Source: CAZEBW01 sp964510205
Lineage (GTDB): Bacteria; Chloroflexota; Anaerolineae; VGOG01
Direction: 5' to 3'
Assembly (NCBI GenBank): GCA_964510205.1
Contig: CAZEBW010000092.1
Coordinates: 1 to 13,168 of the forward strand
DNA: 13,168 nucleotides
The notes beneath the pieces are model-generated. The model worked only from the letters and a program-made list of their open reading frames with translations, searched no databases and was not told the DNA's origin. Shown here one piece after another: positions 6,892 to 13,168 of this stretch; position 1 is the first letter of the stretch, and the number at the start of each line of letters is the position of its first letter. A program made the translations under genes and the position numbers.

Positions 6892-8058
6892 ATGGACTTT
6901 ACCTTTCCCAAAGAATACCAACTATTTCGTCAGATGGTGCGCGATTTCGCCGAGAACGAGGCGCGGCCCCTGGCCAGAGAGATAGACGAACAGGATCGCA
7001 TCCCTTTCGAGACCATTGAGAAGGCGGCTAAATTGGGCCTGATGGGCGTTCCCTTTCCCCAGAAATACGGCGGCTGTGGGGCGGGCGAGATGGGTTATTG
7101 CATCCTGATGGAGGAGATGAACAAGGTCTGTCCCTCAACAGCCACCATCATCGGCGCTCACACCGGCATCGGGGCCATGGCCATCTATCTCGGCGGCACA
7201 GAGGAGCAAAAAGAGAAATACCTAAAACCCCTGGCCAAGGGCGAGAAGATCGGGGCCTTTGTGCTCACGGAAGCCGATGCCGGCTCTGATGCGGCAGCCA
7301 TCAAAACCAGAGCCGTGCGCGATGGCGATTATTATGTCCTCAACGGCACCAAGACCTTCAACACCAACGGCGGCCACGCCGATATTCTCAGCGTCATGGC
7401 CGTCACCGACCCCTCTTTGGGAGCCCGAGGTGGAATAACGGCCTTCATCGTGGAGAAGGAGTTTCCGGGCGTCCAGGTGGGCAGCGAGGAAAACAAGATG
7501 GGTATCCGAGGCAGCCAAACGGCGGAGGTCATCTTTGAGGACTGCCGCGTGCCCAAGGAGAATGTGTTAGGTCAGTTCGGGGCCGGCTTCGTCACCTTTA
7601 TGAAGACCCTGGACGTAGGCCGCCTGAGCCTGGGAGCTGCCTGCCTAGGTGGGGCGGACGCCTGTCTGGAGGCCAGCATCCAGTGGGCCAAGACCCGCCG
7701 GCAATTTGGCGTGCCCATCGCCCAAAAACAATCCGTCCAGTGGATGATCGCTGACATGGCCACCGAGATCGAGGCGCTGCGCTCTTTGGTCTATCGCACC
7801 GCCTGGTTGGTGGACACCGGTCAGCCCCACACCAAGGAGGCGGCCATGTGCAAGGTCTATGGCTCCGAGGTGATCCACCGCTGTGTTGACAAGGCCCTCC
7901 AGATCCACGGCGGGACGGGCTACAGCCGCGACTTCTGGATCGAACGCGCCTTCCGTGACCAGCGCATCACCGAGATCTTCGAGGGCACCAATGAAATACA
8001 GCGCATCGTCATCGCCAATCAGATCTTCCGCCCAGAGGGAGTGCGTATCAGTGCATAG
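6892..8058 (+). CDS. Acyl-CoA dehydrogenase 2
   Basis: This is a second FAD-dependent acyl-CoA dehydrogenase, also exactly 388 residues, and alignable to the first along its length without obvious gaps: both begin MDF, both have RDFA at 17-20, the LTE..AGSD signature at 125-133 (here AFVLTEADAGSD, 122-133) and the catalytic Glu364 (FEGTNEIQR). It differs in the acyl-pocket region: IIGAHTGIGAMAI (86-98) replaces ISVHNGLAAKTI in paralogue 1, and KYGGCGAGEMGY replaces EFEGVALDAVSY near residues 58-70. The two probably arose by tandem duplication and serve different chain lengths or branched substrates; that division is inference. RBS GGAGG lies 7-10 nt before the ATG, after the repeat array. Confidence 0.93.
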   Translation: MDFTFPKEYQLFRQMVRDFAENEARPLAREIDEQDRIPFETIEKAAKLGLMGVPFPQKYGGCGAGEMGYCILMEEMNKVCPSTATIIGAHTGIGAMAIYLGGTEEQKEKYLKPLAKGEKIGAFVLTEADAGSDAAAIKTRAVRDGDYYVLNGTKTFNTNGGHADILSVMAVTDPSLGARGGITAFIVEKEFPGVQVGSEENKMGIRGSQTAEVIFEDCRVPKENVLGQFGAGFVTFMKTLDVGRLSLGAACLGGADACLEASIQWAKTRRQFGVPIAQKQSVQWMIADMATEIEALRSLVYRTAWLVDTGQPHTKEAAMCKVYGSEVIHRCVDKALQIHGGTGYSRDFWIERAFRDQRITEIFEGTNEIQRIVIANQIFRPEGVRISA

Positions 8059-8155
8059 CTGGTTGCTGAATAGCAGTACACCATCTTGGGCAAGCAGCTT
8101 AACAAATTTCTTCAATCAATCATCAAGGGCCACCAGGAACCCTACAGGTGAACCC

Positions 8156-8204
8156 AGCTTCCAGCTTCCAGCTTTTAGCTTTCAGCTTCTAGCTTTCAGT
8201 CTCC
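8156..8204. repeat. Family D heptamer repeat, single-arm form
   Basis: Seven consecutive 7-base units occupy 49 bp: AGCTTCC, AGCTTCC, AGCTTTT, AGCTTTC, AGCTTCT, AGCTTTC, AGTCTCC. The words match the right arm of the 6787-6870 element, but here no complementary left arm precedes them. The array ends 2 bases before the AAAGGAG RBS (8207-8213) of etfB. The preceding 8059-8155 shows only CACC..GGTG (8131-8150) and nothing else recognisable. Confidence 0.82.
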
Positions 8205-8222
8205 AGAAAGGAGTGTTTCCCC

Positions 8223-9002
8223 ATGCGAATCATCGTTACCATCAAGCAGATACTCGACCCCGCCGGCTTCACCGTCCACCGTCGGCTGGAGCGGGTCTTC
8301 GTCAACCAGGAGAACTACATCATCAACCCCAACGACAAGAACGCCCTGGAAGAGGCTCTGCGGCTGAAGGACACCCACAGCGCCGAGGTCGTCGTCCTCA
8401 GCCTGGGGGAGCCGAGGGTGGATGACGCGCTGCGGGAAGCGCTGGCCATGGGAGCCGACCAGGCGTACCTGCTGACCGATGAGGCGTTCGCCGAGGCGGA
8501 CGCTGCCGCCGCCGCACGAATCCTGGGCAAAGCCATCGAGAAAATCGGCGACTACGGTCTGATCCTGACCGGCCAACGAGCCCTCGACACTGGCGCCAGC
8601 CAACTCGGCCCGCGATTGGCCGAGTACCTGGGCCTGCCGCAGGTGCTGGCAGTCCGCGAGGTTTCGGGCCTGGACAACGGGACGCTGAGAGCCAAGCGAC
8701 GCTGGGGAGAGAGCTACGCCGAGGCCGAGGTGAGTCTGCCTGCGCTGCTCAGCATCGCTCCCCAGGCCAGCCAGCCCCGCTACCCGCACGGAGCGCGCAT
8801 CATGAACGCCTATCGGGAGTGGGAGGTCACCACCTGGGGCTCGGCCGACCTGGGCCTGACCGAAGAGGATCTCAATCCCCTGATCCGTCTCCAGCGCGAG
8901 GCATTTCCCCCGGAGAGAACGCTGGGGGAGCTCATCACCGGCGCGCCTGATGAGGCGGCGAGGGAGTTGGCGCAGCTCTTGGGAGACAAGGGTGTTTTCT
9001 AA
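8223..9002 (+). CDS. etfB: Electron transfer flavoprotein beta subunit
   Basis: This subunit forms the ETF heterodimer with EtfA and carries electrons from the acyl-CoA dehydrogenases to ETF:quinone oxidoreductase at the membrane. At 259 residues it is full length. The family landmarks are the N-terminal VTIKQILDP, INPNDKNALEEALRL (34-48), the AMP/nucleotide-loop segment LTGQRALDTGASQLGP (115-130), and the late signature PRYP....IMNA (185-196). The loop lacks the GDT of bifurcating EtfB (DGDTAQVGP), so a classical electron-carrier role is likelier. Two oddities: the recognition-loop leucine that docks dehydrogenases (Leu195 of human ETFB, in RYATLPNIM) is Gly190 here (RYPHGARIM), and the lysine-rich stretch after it is missing (NAYREW). 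RBS AAAGGAG is 9 nt upstream. Confidence 0.92.
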   Translation: MRIIVTIKQILDPAGFTVHRRLERVFVNQENYIINPNDKNALEEALRLKDTHSAEVVVLSLGEPRVDDALREALAMGADQAYLLTDEAFAEADAAAAARILGKAIEKIGDYGLILTGQRALDTGASQLGPRLAEYLGLPQVLAVREVSGLDNGTLRAKRRWGESYAEAEVSLPALLSIAPQASQPRYPHGARIMNAYREWEVTTWGSADLGLTEEDLNPLIRLQREAFPPERTLGELITGAPDEAARELAQLLGDKGVF

Positions 9003-9038
9003 TGGTTTTGGCTTGGGTGTGTTTCATCTCGGTTGTAG

Positions 9039-9200
9039 GACGGATTGGCAATCCGTCAATTCGTCGGAATACCATTCCGACCAACAGCACCAGCCAACTC
9101 GTCTGAAACACATCTCTTTGGCTTCATCGAATCTTTGCTCCGGTTGGATCGCCAGATCCAACCGATGAGCGCCGGATTTGGCAATCCTTCGCGAGCGCGA
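9039..9200. repeat. Family E: run of five small hairpins in the etfB-etfA spacer
   Basis: Five consecutive palindromes occupy the gap. (1) GACGGATTG-G-CAATCCGTC (9039-9057), perfect 9-bp arms. (2) GTCGGAAT-ACC-ATTCCGAC (9063-9081), perfect 8-bp arms. (3) CGGTTGGATC-GCCA-GATCCAACCG split as 9141-9150 and 9155-9164, perfect 10-bp arms. (4) GGATT-TGGC-AATCC (9174-9187). (5) TCGCG-AG-CGCGA (9189-9200). Units 1 and 4 share TTGGCAATCC. The 232-bp spacer is long for a subunit pair that often overlaps or is within a few bases. GGAGG (9225-9229) is the etfA RBS. Confidence 0.82.
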
Positions 9201-9234
9201 GAGTGTCGCTGAACGATAAGGAACGGAGGCGCTA

Positions 9235-10323
9235 ATGGACATGGAATACTGGGAACTTCTCACGGGCGAATCAGTTGAGGAAGAAGAAGAGGAGGTCACC
9301 CACCGCGACATCTGGGTGGTAGCCGAGGTGGAAGATGGTACTCTAACGCCAATCAGCCTGGAGATGGTGGGCAAGGCGCGGGAAATGGCTGCCGGCTTGG
9401 GCGCTTATGTCCAGTCCGTCCTGCTGGGGGAGGACCTGGAGGATGTGGCTGAGGAACTCATCAAGTACGGAGCCGACAGCGTCTACTTAGCAAACGACGG
9501 CTTATCTTCGCACGCTACCGGCTTAGCTTCGCACGCTACGCTCAGCAAATACCATCTGGAAACCTACGCCCAGGTGCTCAGCGACCTCTTCCAAGAGCAG
9601 AAGCCAGAGATCATCCTCTTCGGGGCCACCGAATTGGGGCAGGAGCTGGCCCCCCGCCTGGCCCAACGCTTGGGGACGGGCCTGATCTGCGATTGCCTGG
9701 ACCTATCCATTGACGAAACCGAGCGCGTCCTGGTGGCCAGGCATCCGGTGTACGGCGGCGAGTACTTCCACGTCAGCGCCTTCTTGGGCGCCAAACCCCA
9801 GATAGCCACGGTGCGCCCCGGCGCCTTCCGCCTCCCCTTCGCCGACGAGTACCGCTACGGGGACGTGGAGGAGCTGGACGTGGATTTGGGCGGCGTCACG
9901 GGCAGAGTCAACATCCTCAGCGCGTTCGCCGAGGATGTCCGGCCCGAGACGCCCCTGTCCGAAACGTCGGTGATCGTCGCTGGCGGGCGGGGCGTGGGAG
10001 ATGCCGACGGCTTTGCGCTGGTCGAGAAGCTGGCAGAGACGCTGGGCGGCCAGGCAGCCGGCTCGCGCGGGGCCTTCGACGAGGGCTGGATCAGCGCGGA
10101 GCGACTGGTGGGGTTGGACGGCGCTACAGTCAAGCCCGACCTTTACATCGCCTGCGGCATCCACGGCGACGTCCACCACTATTTTGCCATGCAGGAGGCC
10201 AAGTTCGTGGCGGCCATCCACGACGACCCCCAGGCCCCCATTTTCAAGATAGCCGACGTGGGCGTGGTGGGCGATCCCCAAGAAGTCATCCCGCCGCTGC
10301 TGGCGGAGTTGAGAGCAGAATAA
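9235..10323 (+). CDS. etfA: Electron transfer flavoprotein alpha subunit
   Basis: This subunit binds the FAD of ETF. At 362 residues it is longer than the usual 310-330. An acidic extension (residues 1-23, with six consecutive Glu at 15-20) precedes the normal start DIWVVAEV, and a 14-residue duplicated segment (89-102) is inserted before the helix YAQVLSDLFQ. The C-terminal FAD domain has AGGRGVG (249-255), GSRGAFDEGWI (276-286), PDLYIACGI (301-309) and APIFKIADVGVVGD (334-347). Arg278 and His315 of the flavin site are kept. The GQTG loop reads GLDG (293-296), so the residue equivalent to human Thr266 is Asp295. AINKD reads AIHDD, with Asn replaced by His329. The gene is intact, so a working but atypical ETF is likely. 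The start at 9235 has GGAGG 5 nt upstream; the ATG at 9241 is a possible alternative. Confidence 0.92.
   Translation: MDMEYWELLTGESVEEEEEEVTHRDIWVVAEVEDGTLTPISLEMVGKAREMAAGLGAYVQSVLLGEDLEDVAEELIKYGADSVYLANDGLSSHATGLASHATLSKYHLETYAQVLSDLFQEQKPEIILFGATELGQELAPRLAQRLGTGLICDCLDLSIDETERVLVARHPVYGGEYFHVSAFLGAKPQIATVRPGAFRLPFADEYRYGDVEELDVDLGGVTGRVNILSAFAEDVRPETPLSETSVIVAGGRGVGDADGFALVEKLAETLGGQAAGSRGAFDEGWISAERLVGLDGATVKPDLYIACGIHGDVHHYFAMQEAKFVAAIHDDPQAPIFKIADVGVVGDPQEVIPPLLAELRAE
9499..9540 (+). repeat. In-frame 21-bp tandem duplication inside etfA
   Basis: GGCTTATCTTCGCACGCTAC+C (9499-9519) and GGCTTAGCTTCGCACGCTAC+G (9520-9540) match at 19 of 21 bases. They encode GLSSHAT and GLASHAT (residues 89-102). 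The segment is absent from typical EtfA sequences at this surface position. The CTTCGCACGCTACG word looks like the dispersed intergenic repeats found in many bacterial genomes, so a repeat-derived insertion followed by duplication is plausible. Confidence 0.8.
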
Positions 10324-10361
10324 GAACTCCTCGCCCTCCCCTACTAAGAGACAAAGTGGCT

Positions 10362-10506
10362 GTGTCATTGCGAGGCGTCTTTTTGCCGAAGCAATCCTCT
10401 GGATTGCCGCAATCCCCTGGATTGCCGCAATCTCCACCCCGCGAATTGGGGATCGCGCCGTTTTCACTTCCAAGTTCGTCGCAAAGGCCGCTCCTCGCGA
10501 TGACAC
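10362..10506. mobile_element. MITE-like element with 14-bp terminal inverted repeats (family F)
   Basis: GTGTCATTGCGAGG (10362-10375) and CCTCGCGATGACAC (10493-10506) are inverted copies with 1 mismatch, bounding about 145 bp. The interior has GCAATCC-TCT-GGATTGC (10391-10407) and then a repeated GGATTGCCGCAATC word (two copies, 10401-10433), so it contains more internal dyads. It encodes no transposase. Dispersed elements with GTCATTGCGAGG..GCAATC ends are known from several bacterial groups including Chloroflexota, and are thought to be moved by transposases encoded elsewhere. No clear target-site duplication is visible. Confidence 0.7.
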
Positions 10507-10541
10507 CTACAGGGGAAATGGGTTACTCGCTGAACGCCTAC

Positions 10542-10575
10542 ACGGGTAGATGAGCAGAGCTTGCCATCTACCCGT
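10542..10575. terminator. 11-bp hairpin between etfA and the dehydratase promoter
   Basis: ACGGGTAGATG (10542-10552) and CATCTACCCGT (10565-10575) form a perfect 11-bp stem with a 12-nt loop, followed by TTTGCTTATC. The T-run is weak, so intrinsic termination of the ETF operon is only moderately likely. The right arm ends exactly where the -35 hexamer of the next promoter begins, so it may instead be an operator. Confidence 0.5.
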
Positions 10576-10604
10576 TTGCTTATCTGGGGGGAATGTGCTA
10601 TCAT
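10576..10604 (+). promoter_or_regulatory. Probable sigma-70 promoter of the dehydratase gene
   Basis: TTGCTT (10576-10581) and TATCAT (10599-10604) are spaced by 17 bp; a shifted CATAAT (10602-10607) is an alternative -10 with worse spacing. This is a moderate match that gives a leader of about 38 nt before ATG 10649. It separates the dehydratase-sensor unit from the beta-oxidation operon. Confidence 0.5.
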
Positions 10605-10648
10605 AATCTTGGCCGGATACTGGGCATCGAACCCTGAGGAGCGGGACC

Positions 10649-11614
10649 ATGTTGAGCTTACGAGACATTTTGGCCGCCCAGCAGCAACTCGGCGGCTCAA
10701 TCGCCAGAACTCCGCTGGCATATTCTTTCCTCTTGAGCCAGCGGGCCGGCTGCCAAGTGCATCTCAAGCTGGAGAACTGGCAGAAGACGGGATCGTTCAA
10801 AGTGCGGGGCGCGATCAACAAGGTCGCCAGCCTGACCGAGGGAGAAAAGGCACGAGGCCTGGTGACAGCTTCAGCGGGCAACCACGCCCTGGGTGTGGCC
10901 TACGCCGCCCGAGCCGTGGGCGGCGCGCCGACCACCGTGTTCATGCCCGTCAACGCTCCCACCTCCAAGCTGAACAAGCTGGAGGAGTACGACTGCCACG
11001 TTGTCCTCTCGGGAAACAGCTACGACGAGGCCCACCACGCTGCGGTGGATTTCGAGCGAGCTCACGGCGCCACTTACGTCCACGCCTACGACGATCCCTT
11101 GACCATCGCTGGCCAGGGCACGGTGGGTCTGGAGATCATGGAGGACCTGCCCGAGGCCGAGGCCATCCTGGCGCCCGTGGGGGGCGGCGGGCTGATCGCC
11201 GGCATCGCCGTAGCCGCCAAAGCCATCAACCCGCAGGTGCGGATCATCGGCGTGCAGCCAGAGGCTTCGCCGGCGGCCCTGCTCTCGCTGCGCGACGGTC
11301 GCCCCTACGAGGAGTACGACGCCGCCCCCACCATCGCCGACGGGTTGGCCGGGGGCTTTGGCCGTCTGCCCTTCGAGGTGGCTGGCGACTTGATTGACGA
11401 AATCGTGCTGGTCAGCGAAGCGGAGACGCGCGCCGCGATCTTTTCCCTGCTGGAGCTGGCCCAGCTCGTGGTGGAAGGCGCCGGCGCGGTGGGCATAGCC
11501 GCCCTGTTGGCCGGCAAGGTGAACCTGGCGGGAAGAAAAGTCGTGGCGGTGCTGAGCGGGGCCAACATAGACGCCAGTCTCCTTTTCGAGATCATGAAAG
11601 ACGGACTTGCGTAG
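10649..11614 (+). CDS. tdcB: Threonine/serine dehydratase, PLP-dependent (TdcB-like)
   Basis: This enzyme deaminates threonine to 2-oxobutyrate and ammonia, or serine to pyruvate. At 321 residues it has only the catalytic PLP domain (fold type II), without the C-terminal regulatory ACT domain of biosynthetic IlvA. The Schiff-base lysine is Lys51 in GSFKVRGA. SAGNHALG (75-82) binds the substrate carboxylate. GGGGLIAG (178-185) is the phosphate cup. SGANID (303-308) carries the Ser that contacts the pyridine nitrogen. The absence of an ACT domain suggests no feedback by isoleucine and a catabolic role, by analogy with TdcB; other substrates (serine racemase-type activity) remain possible, as this family overlaps. 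RBS GAGGAG (10636-10641) is 7 nt upstream. It is probably co-transcribed with the sensor gene 32 bp downstream. Confidence 0.9.
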   Translation: MLSLRDILAAQQQLGGSIARTPLAYSFLLSQRAGCQVHLKLENWQKTGSFKVRGAINKVASLTEGEKARGLVTASAGNHALGVAYAARAVGGAPTTVFMPVNAPTSKLNKLEEYDCHVVLSGNSYDEAHHAAVDFERAHGATYVHAYDDPLTIAGQGTVGLEIMEDLPEAEAILAPVGGGGLIAGIAVAAKAINPQVRIIGVQPEASPAALLSLRDGRPYEEYDAAPTIADGLAGGFGRLPFEVAGDLIDEIVLVSEAETRAAIFSLLELAQLVVEGAGAVGIAALLAGKVNLAGRKVVAVLSGANIDASLLFEIMKDGLA

Positions 11615-11646
11615 GTTAGACATCGAAGCGCCAGGAGAAATGCGAG

Positions 11647-13168
11647 ATGAACGACGAGAGTAAGACAAGAGCGCAGCTCCTCAAAGAATTGGCAGAAATG
11701 CGCCAACGCGTGGCTGAATTGAAAACACTGGAAGCAGAGCGCAAACGGACAGAGGACGCGCTGCGGGCGAGCGAGGCACGCTATCGGGCCGTGGTCGAGG
11801 ATCAGACGGAGCTGATCTGTCGCTTCCAGCCCGACGGAGCGCTGACTTTTGTGAACGAAGCCTACTGTCGCTACTTCGGTAAGAGGCGAGAAGAATTGCT
11901 CGGCCATAGCTGCATGTCCCTCATTCCCGAAGAGGACCGAGAAGTCGCCGTCAGTCAATTCACTTCCTTATCCCCTGAGAATCCCATTGCAAGCTACGAA
12001 CACCGCGTGATAGCGGCCGGCGGGGAGATTCGCTGGCAGCAGTGGACCGACCGGGCGATATTCGACGAGCAAGGCGACATCGTGGAATACCAATCGGTGG
12101 GGCGCGACATCACCGAGCGGGTGCAAATGGAGGAATCGCTGAAGCGGCGAGCTGCCCAGTTAGCTGCGCTAAATCACATTGCCCACCACGTAGCCTCCAT
12201 TTTCAATCAGCAGAAGTTGCTCCAGCACACCGTGGACGCCGTGCGGGATGACCTGGGCTATCCCCGCGCCGCCGTCCTCCTGATGGACGAGGAAGCCGGC
12301 GAGCTCTACGCAGCCGCCGCCACCGACAACTTCTGGAAGGTTATTCCCCACGGGTATCGCCAGACTCTGGGCAAAGGCGCCATCGGGATAGCCGCTGAGA
12401 CGGGGAAAGCGGTATCGGTCAAAGATGCCCGCAGCGATTCTCGCGTCTATCCAGTAGGAGAATGGTTCTCCCCCTCCTCGCTCTCAATGCCCATCAAGGT
12501 CGCTGGGCAAGTGATCGGGGTTCTGGAGATAGAGGCCGAAGCCCCCAACGCCTTCGACGAGGACGATCAGGCGACCCTACAAACACTGGCTGACCAGGTT
12601 GCCGTCTCCCTGCAGAACGCACGACTGTACGAGGAGACCCGCCGGCGCGCCCTGGAGCAGGAAACGCTGCGAGAGACCGCGCTGGCCCTCACCACCGCCC
12701 TGGACCGCAACCAGGTGATTGACCGCATTCTGGCCCAATTGCAAAAGGTGGTGCCCTACGACAGCGCATCTATCCAACTCCTCCAGGGAGATATGCTGAC
12801 GATCATCGGCGGGAGGGGCTTCCCCAATCTGGAGGAGGTTCTGCGCTCCTCCTTCCCCGTGGACGGCGACAACCCCAACAGCGAAGTGATCCGCACCCGA
12901 GCCCCCCTCATCGTGGATGACGCTCCCACCGTGTACGAGGGCTTCCGAAAAGGCCCCCACCTGCAGACCGTTATCCGCTCCTGGCTGGGGGCGCCCATGC
13001 TGATCGGCGAGCGACTGGTGGGCATGATCGCCCTGGACAAGCGCGAGCCGGGGTTCTACACCCAGGAGCACGCCCGGCTGGCAGAGACCTTCGCCGCCCA
13101 GGCCGCCGTGGCCATCGAGAACGCGCGGCTGTACGAGGAGACCCAAAGACGACTGCACGAGCAAATCG
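11647..13168 (+). CDS. PAS-GAF-GAF sensor protein, 3' end beyond the window
   Basis: The frame stays open from ATG 11647 to the last base (507 codons), so the gene is truncated by the window and its output domain is unseen. AGGAG (11633-11637) lies 9 nt upstream. Residues 1-38 form a charged coiled coil (LLKELAEMRQRVAELK). A PAS domain spans about 42-155 (RAVVEDQTELICRF, then VGRDITERVQMEESLKRR as its PAC end). GAF 1 (about 170-325) includes LGKGAIGIAAETGKAV and VIGVLEIEAE. GAF 2 (about 345-495) includes FPVDGDNPNSEV and MIALDKREPGFYTQEHARL. Each GAF is followed by the same helical linker NARLYEET (at 12619-12642 and 13120-13143). Such chains usually end in a histidine kinase, sometimes in more GAF domains or a GGDEF domain; which applies here is unknown. 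No transmembrane helix is visible, so it is likely cytoplasmic. Confidence 0.82.
   Translation, partial: MNDESKTRAQLLKELAEMRQRVAELKTLEAERKRTEDALRASEARYRAVVEDQTELICRFQPDGALTFVNEAYCRYFGKRREELLGHSCMSLIPEEDREVAVSQFTSLSPENPIASYEHRVIAAGGEIRWQQWTDRAIFDEQGDIVEYQSVGRDITERVQMEESLKRRAAQLAALNHIAHHVASIFNQQKLLQHTVDAVRDDLGYPRAAVLLMDEEAGELYAAAATDNFWKVIPHGYRQTLGKGAIGIAAETGKAVSVKDARSDSRVYPVGEWFSPSSLSMPIKVAGQVIGVLEIEAEAPNAFDEDDQATLQTLADQVAVSLQNARLYEETRRRALEQETLRETALALTTALDRNQVIDRILAQLQKVVPYDSASIQLLQGDMLTIIGGRGFPNLEEVLRSSFPVDGDNPNSEVIRTRAPLIVDDAPTVYEGFRKGPHLQTVIRSWLGAPMLIGERLVGMIALDKREPGFYTQEHARLAETFAAQAAVAIENARLYEETQRRLHEQI

Noticed and set aside
6787..8204. CRISPR-like array
   Set aside because: The units are 7 bp with no spacers and occur as two separate arrays; no cas gene is near.
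8223..10323. Electron-bifurcating ETF (Bcd-EtfAB type) and a butyrate-forming pathway
   Set aside because: EtfB has DTGASQLGP instead of the DGDT.QVGP motif of bifurcating proteins, and the TetR-regulated set with a two-domain dehydrogenase fits fatty-acid breakdown better. Not fully excluded, given the odd EtfA.
10356..10553. Possible 65-residue gene after etfA
   Set aside because: The frame runs almost wholly through the MITE-like element; the repeated PQSPGLPQSP peptide is just the translated repeat.

Overview
The window is a GC-rich bacterial chromosome segment with every convincing gene on the + strand. Its core is a TetR-controlled fatty-acid beta-oxidation operon. The source looks like an uncultured Chloroflexota (Anaerolineae-type) genome. 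That is an inference from style: a small membrane-anchored protein with a Pro/Thr-rich tail, a PAS-GAF-GAF sensor with repeated NARLYEET linkers, and gaps full of degenerate palindromic repeats. No rRNA or other phylogenetic marker is present to confirm it.

Layout. Positions 1-668 hold two small genes: a 66-residue membrane-anchored Pro/Thr-tailed protein (115-315) and a four-cysteine zinc-ribbon protein (489-668) with its own promoter. A perfect-consensus sigma-70 promoter (665-693) overlaps the end of the zinc-ribbon gene, and a TGACTG-C-CAGTCA operator-like palindrome follows it. This promoter should drive tetR (743-1384) and, without a visible break, the catabolic genes: thiolase (1408-2607), a small DUF5678-like protein (2716-2976), 3-hydroxyacyl-CoA dehydrogenase (3106-4332), enoyl-CoA hydratase (4430-5218), two same-length acyl-CoA dehydrogenases (5622-6788 and 6892-8058), etfB (8223-9002) and etfA (9235-10323). 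Together these cover all four reactions of the beta-oxidation spiral plus the electron acceptor of the dehydrogenases. No acyl-CoA ligase or ETF:quinone oxidoreductase is visible, so activation and the link to the quinone pool must be encoded elsewhere.

After a 325-bp gap with a mobile-type inverted-repeat element, a hairpin and a promoter, a second unit starts: a TdcB-like threonine/serine dehydratase (10649-11614), then 32 bp later a PAS-GAF-GAF sensor (11647 onward) that runs off the end of the window.

The most unusual feature is between the genes. From thiolase onward, every intergenic gap of the beta-oxidation operon and the gap after it contains palindromic or degenerate tandem-word repeats of at least six unlike families, while the genes themselves look intact. 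One probable repeat-derived duplication lies inside etfA. The ETF itself is atypical: the residue near flavin N5 in EtfA and the leucine anchor of the EtfB docking loop are both replaced. No wholly new system is evident; the repeat-filled operon, the atypical ETF and the small uncharacterised operon protein are the best leads.
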